64,000 nt of DNA from Lentzea nigeriaca. Its GTDB lineage: Bacteria; Actinomycetota; Actinomycetes; Mycobacteriales; Pseudonocardiaceae. Under the pieces are notes generated by a model. That model had not been told where the DNA came from. It did not search any database and saw only the letters and a list, made by a program, of their open reading frames with translations. Location: NCBI RefSeq assembly GCF_016907955.1, contig NZ_JAFBCX010000007.1:124001-188000 (forward strand). Direction: 5' to 3'. The position numbers and the translations under genes were made by a program. Shown here piece by piece: positions 15,969-21,724 of the stretch (the stretch's first letter is position 1; each line of letters opens with the position of its first letter).

Positions 15969-17405
15969 TCACGCGACCGGCACCGAGAGGTCGGCATCCA
16001 CCGGGAACCCTGTTCCCGCAACGGATGCAGCTACCACACCCAAACGGCCGATCGCTTCGCGCAGCACTTCGGGCGACTGCGTGTACGGCACTCGGAGCAT
16101 CTGCTCGCACCCGCCGTGCACCGCGAACCGAGGACCGGGCACGAGCCGCAGGCCGTGGTTCTGCGCCACGACGGCGACCCGCGTGCTCACCGGCCCGTCG
16201 AGTGTGCACCACACGCCGAGGCCGCCGGAAGGCACCTTGAAGCTCCACTGTGGACAGTGCTCGCGCAGGGCCGCGACCGTCACGTCGCGTTGCTCCAGCG
16301 CCTCCGCACGCCGTTGCGCCAGAACGGTTTCCGGATCCTCCAGCAACGAGGCGAGCACCAGCTGCTCGAACACCGGCGTGCCGAGGTCGATCGCCGCCCG
16401 CGTCGACAGCAACCGGTGCACCATCTCCGCGGACGCCCTGATCCATCCGATCCGCAGTCCACCCCAGTGCGACTTGCTCGCCGATCCCAGCGTCACCACG
16501 GAATCCGCGCCGAACGCGGCCATCGGCAACGGCATCTCGGGAACGTCCAGCCCGAGCTCCACCAGCGTCTCGTCGACGACCACGGGTGTGCGAGCCCTCC
16601 GCAGCACGGCGGAAAGCGCTTCACGCTGCGCCGGCGACATCAACAACCCGGTCGGGTTCTGGAAGTCCGGGATCAGATAGGCCAACCGGGGACCTGCCTG
16701 CCGCAGAGCGGCCTCGTACCCGTCCACGTCCCAGCCGTCGCCCAGCATCGGCACCGGCACGGGGATGCCGAACGACGCCCGCACCGCCTCCAGCGCGTTG
16801 GGATAGCTCGGTTGCTCCACGAGAACGCGATCACCAGGCCCGACGAACAGCCGCAGGACCAACGCCCACGCGTGCTGCGCGCCCGACGTCACCACGATCT
16901 GGTCAGGAGACGTCGGCAGGCCGCGCGCGGTGTACCGGTCCGCGATCCGTTGCCGCAGCACCGACAATCCCCGCTCGTCGTACCCGTGCGACGCCAGGTG
17001 TTCCGGCATCTGGGCGAGAGCGACCTCCATCGCCGCCCGCACCGAAGGCAACGCCGGCGGCGCGGCGCGGGACAGGTCGATCAACGTGTCGTCGAAACCG
17101 GTGATGCCTCCACCACCGCCGACCGGGCCGTTGATCCAAGACCCGGACCCGCGCCGCGACTCCACCACCCCCTCGGCACGCAGCTGGTCCAGTGCGGCGG
17201 TGATCGTCGTCCGGCTCACCGGCAGCGCGTCGGTGAGCTCGCGCTCGGACGGCAGCCGGGTGCCGACGGGCAGCCTGCCGTCCGCGACCATCAACTTCAG
17301 GGCGGCCGCGAGATCAGCCGACCCCTGCCGCGCACCGCCCCGGCGCCACGACCCGAGCAGCCGGGCGAGCCGAGTTCCGGATATACGTCCACCTGGCGGG
17401 AGCAT
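15969..17405 (-). CDS. MocR-family regulator (GntR HTH fused to aminotransferase fold)
   Basis: 478 residues from ATG 17405. The N-terminal winged helix (about 30-95; LPVGTRLPSERELTDALPVS, then RTTITAALDQLRAEGVVESR) is followed by a fold-type I aminotransferase domain with PLP lysine in GSASKSHWGGLRIGWIR. MocR proteins bind PLP and regulate vitamin B6, GABA or other amino-compound genes without catalysing turnover. The in-frame extension to 17516 overlaps the divergent gene and has no matching sequence. A GATAAT -10 lies 7 nt before the ATG, indicating a leaderless transcript whose promoter is covered by the operator. The divergent yczE-like gene is a known MocR association and the probable target. 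Confidence 0.88.
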   Translation of the reverse strand: MLPPGGRISGTRLARLLGSWRRGGARQGSADLAAALKLMVADGRLPVGTRLPSERELTDALPVSRTTITAALDQLRAEGVVESRRGSGSWINGPVGGGGGITGFDDTLIDLSRAAPPALPSVRAAMEVALAQMPEHLASHGYDERGLSVLRQRIADRYTARGLPTSPDQIVVTSGAQHAWALVLRLFVGPGDRVLVEQPSYPNALEAVRASFGIPVPVPMLGDGWDVDGYEAALRQAGPRLAYLIPDFQNPTGLLMSPAQREALSAVLRRARTPVVVDETLVELGLDVPEMPLPMAAFGADSVVTLGSASKSHWGGLRIGWIRASAEMVHRLLSTRAAIDLGTPVFEQLVLASLLEDPETVLAQRRAEALEQRDVTVAALREHCPQWSFKVPSGGLGVWCTLDGPVSTRVAVVAQNHGLRLVPGPRFAVHGGCEQMLRVPYTQSPEVLREAIGRLGVVAASVAGTGFPVDADLSVPVA

Positions 17406-17408
17406 GAG

Positions 17409-17447
17409 GCCAATTATCTTGAATTGGCTATGGATTGCCAGGCCAAT
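17409..17447. promoter_or_regulatory. MocR operator between mocR and yczE-like genes
   Basis: Perfect inverted repeat GCCAATT-N6-AATTGGC (17409-17428), overlapping a second pair ATTGGC (17423-17428) and GCCAAT (17442-17447). The minus-strand -10 GATAAT (17413-17418) of mocR lies inside it. Layout fits an autoregulatory MocR site that also controls the divergent membrane gene. Confidence 0.65.
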
Positions 17448-17466
17448 CACCACCCAGTATGGCCAC

Positions 17467-18105
17467 ATGGCCACATTGACCGCACTCAACCAGGTCCCCG
17501 TGAGGATCGCGCCCATCCGTCGCCTCTCCCAGCTCTTCGCAGGTCTGTGGCTCTACGGCGCGAGCATGGGCCTGCACATCCGCTCGACCCTCGGCCTCGA
17601 TCCCTGGGACGTGCTCCACGAGGGCCTGGCCAGACGCACCGGCCTGAGCTTCGGCCTGATCACCGCGATCACCGGTGTGCTGGTGCTGCTCGCGTGGATC
17701 CCGCTGAAGCAGAAGCCCGGCGTCGGCACGATCGCCAACGTGGTGGTCATCGCGATCAGCGTCGACGTGACGCTCTCGATCGTTCCGGCGCCGCAGGAAC
17801 TTCTGCCCAGAATCGTGCTGCTCACACTGGGCATCGTGCTGAACGCGGTCGCGTTCGCCGCTTACGTCGGCTCACGCCTCGGGCCGGGTCCGCGCGACGG
17901 CATGGTGACCGGATTCTGCCGCCGCACGGGCCTTTCCCTGCGCCTCACCCGAACCGTCATCGAGCTCGTCGTCCTGGGCACCGGCTGGCTGCTCGGCGGC
18001 ACCGTCGGCGTCGGCACGATCCTCTACGCCGTCAGCATCGGCCCGCTCTCCCAGCTGTTCCTGCCTGGCCTCACCTGGCGCGAGCGCTCGCAGCCCGCTT
18101 CCTGA
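17467..18105 (+). CDS. YczE/YitT-type membrane protein
   Basis: 212 residues with five to six transmembrane helices. The signature SMGLHIRSTLGLDPWDVLHEGLARRTGLSFG (about 34-64) is characteristic of the YczE/YyaS family. MocR regulators are often found divergent to such genes, suggesting transport or sensing of a B6- or amine-related compound, unproven. ATG 17467 is chosen since the upstream ATG at 17459 is out of frame. Overlaps the convergent Clp_N gene by about 35 bp. Confidence 0.85.
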   Translation: MATLTALNQVPVRIAPIRRLSQLFAGLWLYGASMGLHIRSTLGLDPWDVLHEGLARRTGLSFGLITAITGVLVLLAWIPLKQKPGVGTIANVVVIAISVDVTLSIVPAPQELLPRIVLLTLGIVLNAVAFAAYVGSRLGPGPRDGMVTGFCRRTGLSLRLTRTVIELVVLGTGWLLGGTVGVGTILYAVSIGPLSQLFLPGLTWRERSQPAS

Positions 18106-18598
18106 TCTCGGCATAGGTCACCCCGCGTTCGGTCAGCACCTCGGCCACGATTCCCTTGCCCTGCAACAGAGCCAGCACGATGTGCTCGTTGCCGAGGTAG
18201 TTGTGGCCGAGGTCGCGGGCCTCGCGCAACGAGTTCTCCAGGGCTTTCTTGAACGCGGGTTCCAGCGGCATGCCGAACCACCGCCGGCGCGGCCCCGGCC
18301 GCAGCACACCGGACCCGAGCGACTGCTCCACCGAGTCGATCACCTGGTCGACGTCGATTCCCAAGCCCCGCAACGCTTCCGCGTCGGCCTTGGTCAGCCC
18401 GCCCTTGCGCCGGTAGTCACGGAAGGCCGTCTCCAGCTCCTCACGCGGCAGGTCGAACCCGGCGAGCACCGGCGCGTCGAGCAGCGCCAGCAGCAGGTGT
18501 TCCACGCCGACCTCGGCGGCATGGACCTCCTCCGCGTTCCGCACCGCTGCCTTCACGGCCTCACGGGCCTCTTTGGTGAACCGTTCCGCGATCATCAT
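18071..18598 (-). CDS. Clp N-terminal domain protein without ATPase
   Basis: 175 residues from ATG 18598, overlapping the HTH stop (ATGA). It contains two copies of the Clp_N repeat: ERFTKEAREAVKAAVRNAEEVHAAEVGVEHLLLALL (about 4-39) and ALENSLREARDLGHNYLGNEHIVLALLQ (about 115-150). No AAA+ module follows, so it is not a ClpA/ClpC unfoldase; it may act as an adaptor, decoy or sensor of substrates recognised by ClpC. Coupled to a tiny HTH gene and beside a PP2C-like gene. Confidence 0.85.
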   Translation of the reverse strand: MMIAERFTKEAREAVKAAVRNAEEVHAAEVGVEHLLLALLDAPVLAGFDLPREELETAFRDYRRKGGLTKADAEALRGLGIDVDQVIDSVEQSLGSGVLRPGPRRRWFGMPLEPAFKKALENSLREARDLGHNYLGNEHIVLALLQGKGIVAEVLTERGVTYAEIRKRAASARAR

Positions 18599-18804
18599 CG
18601 ACCCCCGTGCTTCTTGTGCACCGCCTGGCGGGAGACACCGAGCTCCGCCGCGATGTCCTGCCACGACCAGCCCTGGGCCCGCGCACTGCGGACCTGGGCG
18701 GCCTCCAGATGTTCCAAAAGTCGCCGCAAGGCGCTGACGGCCCGCAACCCCACCTTCGGGTCGCGGTCTCCAGCCGCCGTGGCGAGATCCGTCGCTTCAG
18801 TCAT
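18595..18804 (-). CDS. tiny HTH protein (69 aa)
   Basis: 69 residues from ATG 18804. The C-terminal half is a single helix-turn-helix, GWSWQDIAAELGVSRQAVHKK, preceded by an amphipathic helix (VSALRRLLEHLEAAQVRSAR) probably used for dimerisation. TACGTT (18811-18816) lies 6 nt upstream, giving a leaderless transcript, and is itself the core of an 18-bp palindrome, consistent with autorepression. Longer open frames on this strand antisense to the phosphatase gene are spurious. Confidence 0.8.
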   Translation of the reverse strand: MTEATDLATAAGDRDPKVGLRAVSALRRLLEHLEAAQVRSARAQGWSWQDIAAELGVSRQAVHKKHGGR

Positions 18805-18806
18805 GA

Positions 18807-18859
18807 TGTCAACGTACGTTGACAACCGGGCGCCGTCAACCCAAGTTGACACGTACGGT
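18807..18859. promoter_or_regulatory. divergent operator/promoter for HTH-Clp_N and PP2C genes
   Basis: Perfect palindrome TGTCAACGTACGTTGACA (18807-18824) contains the minus -10 TACGTT. A second inverted repeat GTCAAC-N4-GTTGAC (18835-18850) lies just upstream of the plus -10 TACGGT (18854-18859), which ends 6 nt before GTG 18866. Both share the GTTGAC half site, so one protein, most simply the 69-aa HTH protein, probably controls both directions. Confidence 0.7.
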
Positions 18860-18865
18860 GGAACC

Positions 18866-19570
18866 GTGAAGATCGAGACCGCTGAGCAGGGGGCTCCTGG
18901 CCGGGTCACGGAGGATCGGATCCGCGTGCTGCCGAACGCCGTCGTGGTGCTCGACGGCGTCACCTCGCGAACCAGGCCACCAGATCGCAACGGCGGCTGG
19001 TACGCCACACAGCTCGCCGACGAGCTCGCCCGCCTCATCGACGGCACGTCGCCACTCGCCGACCTGCTGGCCCAGGCGATCACCAACCTCGTCGCGCGAC
19101 ACGACCTCGTCCCCGGCGACTCGCCGTCCTCGACAGCCGCGATCGTGCGATGGACCGAGGACACGATCGACGCGCTCGTCCTGTGCGACACCCCGATCGT
19201 CGCTTTTGGACAGACGACCCACGTGGTCGAGGACACGCGGCTCGAAGACCTCCGGCCGGACCCGGACATCCTCCGGTGGAGGAACAAGCCTGGCGGGTAC
19301 TGGGTCGCCGAGGCCGAACCCGTTGCGGCACACCAGGCCCTGACCGCGAGCTGGCCGCGAACGGAGATCGAGAAGGTGATCGTCGCCACAGACGGCGTCT
19401 CATGTGGAGTGTCCGAGTACGGACTCTTCACCTGGGAAGAGCTCGCCCGAATTCCGTTGGGCGAAGCGCTGGACCGAATCCGCGAAGCCGAACGCGGCGA
19501 TTCGGAGCACAAGCGTTGGCCGCGCTACAAAACGCATGACGACCAAGCGATCGCCAGGCTGTGCACATGA
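18866..19570 (+). CDS. PP2C/PPM-like phosphatase domain protein
   Basis: 234 residues from GTG 18866, placed 6 nt after a TACGGT -10 (leaderless). The PPM metal-binding aspartates are visible in order: TEDRIRVL near the N-terminus, VVVLDGVTS (about 31), VIVATDGVSCGVSEYG (about 175) and HDDQAIARL at the C-terminus. The domain is small compared with 240-260 residue PPM catalytic cores, but essentially complete. Might dephosphorylate a Ser/Thr-phosphorylated partner; no kinase gene is nearby. Followed by a strong hairpin. Confidence 0.75.
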   Translation: MKIETAEQGAPGRVTEDRIRVLPNAVVVLDGVTSRTRPPDRNGGWYATQLADELARLIDGTSPLADLLAQAITNLVARHDLVPGDSPSSTAAIVRWTEDTIDALVLCDTPIVAFGQTTHVVEDTRLEDLRPDPDILRWRNKPGGYWVAEAEPVAAHQALTASWPRTEIEKVIVATDGVSCGVSEYGLFTWEELARIPLGEALDRIREAERGDSEHKRWPRYKTHDDQAIARLCT

Positions 19571-19584
19571 CTTGGCCACATGAC

Positions 19585-19620
19585 GAAAGAAGCCCCGCAG
19601 CACGCTGCGGGGCTTCTTTC
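19585..19620. terminator. strong bidirectional terminator
   Basis: Perfect 16-bp stem: GAAAGAAGCCCCGCAG (19585-19600), loop CACG, complement at 19605-19620, with A-rich and T-rich ends on either strand. It separates the plus-strand phosphatase gene from the minus-strand tRNA cluster and should terminate both. Confidence 0.85.
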
Positions 19621-19629
19621 GAAGAGGGA

Positions 19630-19703
19630 TGGCCAGGGGCGGGGTCGAACCGCCGACCTACCGCTTTTCAGGCGGTCGCTCGTACCAACTGAGCTACCTG
19701 GCC
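19630..19703 (-). tRNA. tRNA-Phe (GAA)
   Basis: 74 nt on the minus strand. Acceptor GGCCAGG pairs with CCTGGCC plus discriminator A; anticodon loop CTGAAAA gives GAA; T-arm GTTCGAC is present. No encoded CCA. Last of a three-tRNA cluster (Glu, Asp, Phe in transcription order). Confidence 0.95.
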
Positions 19704-19719
19704 ATGAACTAAGGAGAAG

Positions 19720-19793
19720 CGACCCAGACGGGACTCGAACCCGCGACCTTCGCCGTGACAGGGCGACGCGCTAACCAACTGCGCCACTGGGCC
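19720..19793 (-). tRNA. tRNA-Asp (GTC)
   Basis: 74 nt on the minus strand. Acceptor GGCCCAG pairs with CTGGGTC (one G-U pair) and discriminator G, the Asp identity base; anticodon loop CTGTCAC gives GTC; T-arm GTTCGAGTC. CCA not encoded. Confidence 0.95.
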
Positions 19794-19835
19794 TTGCTCT
19801 TGCAGATCTTACCTTACCGCACTTACTTTACTGCG

Positions 19836-19908
19836 TGCCCCCAACGGGATTCGAACCCGCGCTACCGCCTTGAAAGGGCGGGGTCCTAGGCCGCTAGACG
19901 ATGGGGAC
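19836..19908 (-). tRNA. tRNA-Glu (TTC)
   Basis: 73 nt on the minus strand. Acceptor GTCCCCA pairs with TGGGGGC; anticodon loop CTTTCAA gives TTC; T-arm GTTCGAATC. First gene of the tRNA cluster. The 130 bp from 19909 to the regulator stop at 20039 hold nothing I can name beyond its presumed promoter. Confidence 0.95.
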
Positions 19909-20038
19909 TAGCTGGTCGCTGGAAGCATCGTAAGCATATGGCATGGGTACACGCACCTCCAAAACGGGGGTCCCACTTATGCCCTGACCTGCCCAAACCG
20001 CCTCCGGGGCGAGAAGGCCCAGATCAATAAACGCCTGC

Positions 20039-20677
20039 TCACGACCCTGAAGCCTCGTCAACGGTGTTTTGTGATCCAGACAACTTCCAAGCGGAAGATG
20101 CGACACAGGGCAGCACGTACCCGAGAACTTCGCGGATACGGCTCGGGAAGTCGGCACACGCCGTCGTCGCCGAAGAGATCAACCGGGCACCGAGGGCGGC
20201 ACCGCACAACGCCCGCGCCACCGCGTCCGGATCGACACCGGGACGCAGATCCCCGCGCTCGCCCGCTTCCCTCACGTAGCCGGCGATCAGCTTCTCCCAC
20301 ATGATGTGCGTGGAAGGCACACCCGGATAGCCGATCTCGCGATCGGCGGCGAGCCGGACGCCCGCGCGCAGCACGACGTCGGCGGCCATCCGGTCCGCGG
20401 ATTCGGCGAACATGCCGTGCAGAGCGCTCAACGGGTCGACGCCGCGCGCGTGCCACGTCTCGCGCACCTGAGCCCACAGCTCGCTCTGGCGTTCGATCAA
20501 CGCACTGGCGACGGCTTCCTTGGAAGCGAAGTGGAAGTAGAAGGCGCCCTTGGTGAGCCCGGCGCGTGCGAGCACGGCGGTCAGCGACGTGCGTTCGTAC
20601 CCAAGCCGGTCGAACTCCTCCGCCGCGGCGTGGAGTATCGCCTCGCGTGTCGCATACGCCCGATCCTGCTGGGGCAT
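20039..20677 (-). CDS. TetR-family regulator, gamma-butyrolactone receptor-like (ScbR type)
   Basis: 212 residues. N-terminal TetR HTH: REAILHAAAEEFDRLGYERTSLTAVLARAGLTKGAFYFHFASKEAVASALIERQ (about 11-64); the KGAFYFHF and AL-E-RQ wording is typical of ScbR/ArpA autoregulator receptors. The helical ligand domain follows (RAGVRLAADREIGYPGVPS). It stands alone, without a butyrolactone synthase (AfsA-like) gene in the window, so it could be a pseudo-receptor or answer signals made elsewhere. TAACCT 6 nt upstream indicates a leaderless mRNA, and an ARE-like palindrome covers the promoter, so it is probably autoregulated. Confidence 0.75.
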   Translation of the reverse strand: MPQQDRAYATREAILHAAAEEFDRLGYERTSLTAVLARAGLTKGAFYFHFASKEAVASALIERQSELWAQVRETWHARGVDPLSALHGMFAESADRMAADVVLRAGVRLAADREIGYPGVPSTHIMWEKLIAGYVREAGERGDLRPGVDPDAVARALCGAALGARLISSATTACADFPSRIREVLGYVLPCVASSAWKLSGSQNTVDEASGS

Positions 20678-20683
20678 GGGTCA

Positions 20684-20723
20684 AGGTTAGCCGTTGCCGC
20701 TAAAGAGACCCGTGGGTATGTTT
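20684..20723 (-). promoter_or_regulatory. leaderless promoter with ARE-like operator
   Basis: Minus-strand -10 TAACCT occupies 20684-20689, 6 nt before ATG 20677. Upstream, AAAGAGACCC (20702-20711), GT, GGGTATGTTT (20714-20723) forms a 22-bp palindrome with 8 of 10 positions matching, similar to the autoregulatory elements bound by gamma-butyrolactone receptors. It spans the -35 region. Confidence 0.6.
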
Positions 20724-20726
20724 CGA

Positions 20727-20787
20727 GATGCGGCCCTGTCCTGCAGACGCGCTCCGGGGGGTGCGCGTCTGAAGTCAGGGCCGCATC
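20727..20787. terminator. long two-tier hairpin
   Basis: Outer stem GATGCGGCCCTG (20727-20738) pairs perfectly with 20776-20787; inner stem CAGACGCGC (20744-20752) pairs perfectly with 20763-20771. It lies downstream of the minus-strand gene ending at 20803 and immediately upstream of the ARE-like promoter, so it probably terminates that gene, though its size is unusual. Confidence 0.6.
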
Positions 20788-20802
20788 CGCATTCGCATCA
20801 CG

Positions 20803-21048
20803 TCACCGCTGCACAGGAGGCGCACCGCCGTCCTCGCCCGGTGACAGGCCCAGCATGTCGAGCAGCATCCTGCAGTCCTCGGTACCCAGGGCGCTCCGTG
20901 CGACGGCGAGCCTGGCCCTGTGCACCTGCTCATCGGAGATCCGCGAGGGTTCTCCGCTGCGCTGGGCCGGAACGTTCGGCCCGCCCTGCCGTGACATGCC
21001 GTCGTCTTGGGTGATCAGGAACTTCCGTACTTCCAACGACCCGCTCAT
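20803..21048 (-). CDS. small hypothetical protein (81 aa)
   Basis: 81 residues, ATG 21048 behind a good ribosome site (GGGGAGGG). Mostly polar with one helical stretch (SDEQVHRARLAVARSALGTEDCRMLLDMLGL, about 38-68) and a disordered C-terminus. No named domain recognised. The helical part resembles small conserved actinobacterial proteins of unknown role. Coding potential is supported by the ribosome site and a downstream terminator. Confidence 0.6.
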   Translation of the reverse strand: MSGSLEVRKFLITQDDGMSRQGGPNVPAQRSGEPSRISDEQVHRARLAVARSALGTEDCRMLLDMLGLSPGEDGGAPPVQR

Positions 21049-21202
21049 GAGTGCCCTCCCCGACTTGAGGTTGGCGCGAGGCTAAGCGACCTGGGACAAC
21101 GGCCGCAGCCCCCCGCAGAGTGATTCCACCGCCACCCAGCGTCACTTTCCGTACAGGTGCGGTGCCTGTCTCGTGGGGATCTCGCCAAGGGAAGATGGAC
21201 CG

Positions 21203-21463
21203 ATGACTGATCCCACGCCGGAGCCTTCCCCCGATGCAGAGGGCCAAAACGCGGAGCAGATACCGCCACCGGTCGACCCGCAGGAGATCCTGAAGGCCAT
21301 CAGCGGCATCAACCTGGAGAGCATCGACGCCGACATCGAGTCCGCGTTCGGCGCCAGGCTGGCCGAGCTCGACAAGATGCTCGAGGGCCTCGACGACCTG
21401 GTCAACAAGATCGAGAGCGACATCCAGAACCTGGACCAGCCGAAACCGGACGGTCCTCAGTAG
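21203..21463 (+). CDS. small acidic coiled-coil protein (86 aa)
   Basis: 86 residues from ATG 21203, preceded by GGGAAG at about 8 nt. After a Pro/Glu-rich N-terminus, residues about 25-78 are an amphipathic helix (INLESIDADIESAFGARLAELDKMLEGLDDLVNKIESDI) suited to a coiled coil. Very acidic. No family recognised and no clear link to the copper genes downstream. Confidence 0.6.
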   Translation: MTDPTPEPSPDAEGQNAEQIPPPVDPQEILKAISGINLESIDADIESAFGARLAELDKMLEGLDDLVNKIESDIQNLDQPKPDGPQ

Positions 21464-21469
21464 ACGGCT

Positions 21470-21485
21470 TACCCCAGGGGGGTAT
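21470..21485 (+). promoter_or_regulatory. CsoR-like copper operator
   Basis: TACCCCAGGGGGGTAT is a near-palindrome of the C-tract/G-tract type bound by the copper-sensing repressor CsoR. It lies 33 bp before the copper chaperone gene. No csoR gene is in this window, so the regulator would act in trans. Confidence 0.6.
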
Positions 21486-21517
21486 GATCGGTGTCCCGCT
21501 CCTAGAAAGGGACCCCG

Positions 21518-21724
21518 ATGTCCGTCACTGCCACCTACACCGTCACCGGCATGACCTGCGGCCACTGCGTCAGCTCCGTCAAGGAGGAACTCGGCGAGGT
21601 CGACGGCGTCACGGGCGTCGACGTCGTCCTGGAGACCGGCGCGGTGACCGTGACCAGCGACCATGAGCTCGACCGGGCCGAGGTCGTCGCCGCCGTCTCC
21701 GAGGCCGGGTACCAGGTCGCCTGA
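21518..21724 (+). CDS. copZ: CopZ-like copper chaperone
   Basis: 68 residues, a single HMA (heavy-metal-associated) ferredoxin-like domain. The metal site is GMTCGHCVSSV (about residues 11-21, CxxC). Carries Cu(I) to the P-type ATPase encoded next, whose ATG overlaps this stop codon by one base (TGATG). Preceded by AGAAAGGGA as ribosome site and the CsoR-like operator. Confidence 0.93.
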   Translation: MSVTATYTVTGMTCGHCVSSVKEELGEVDGVTGVDVVLETGAVTVTSDHELDRAEVVAAVSEAGYQVA

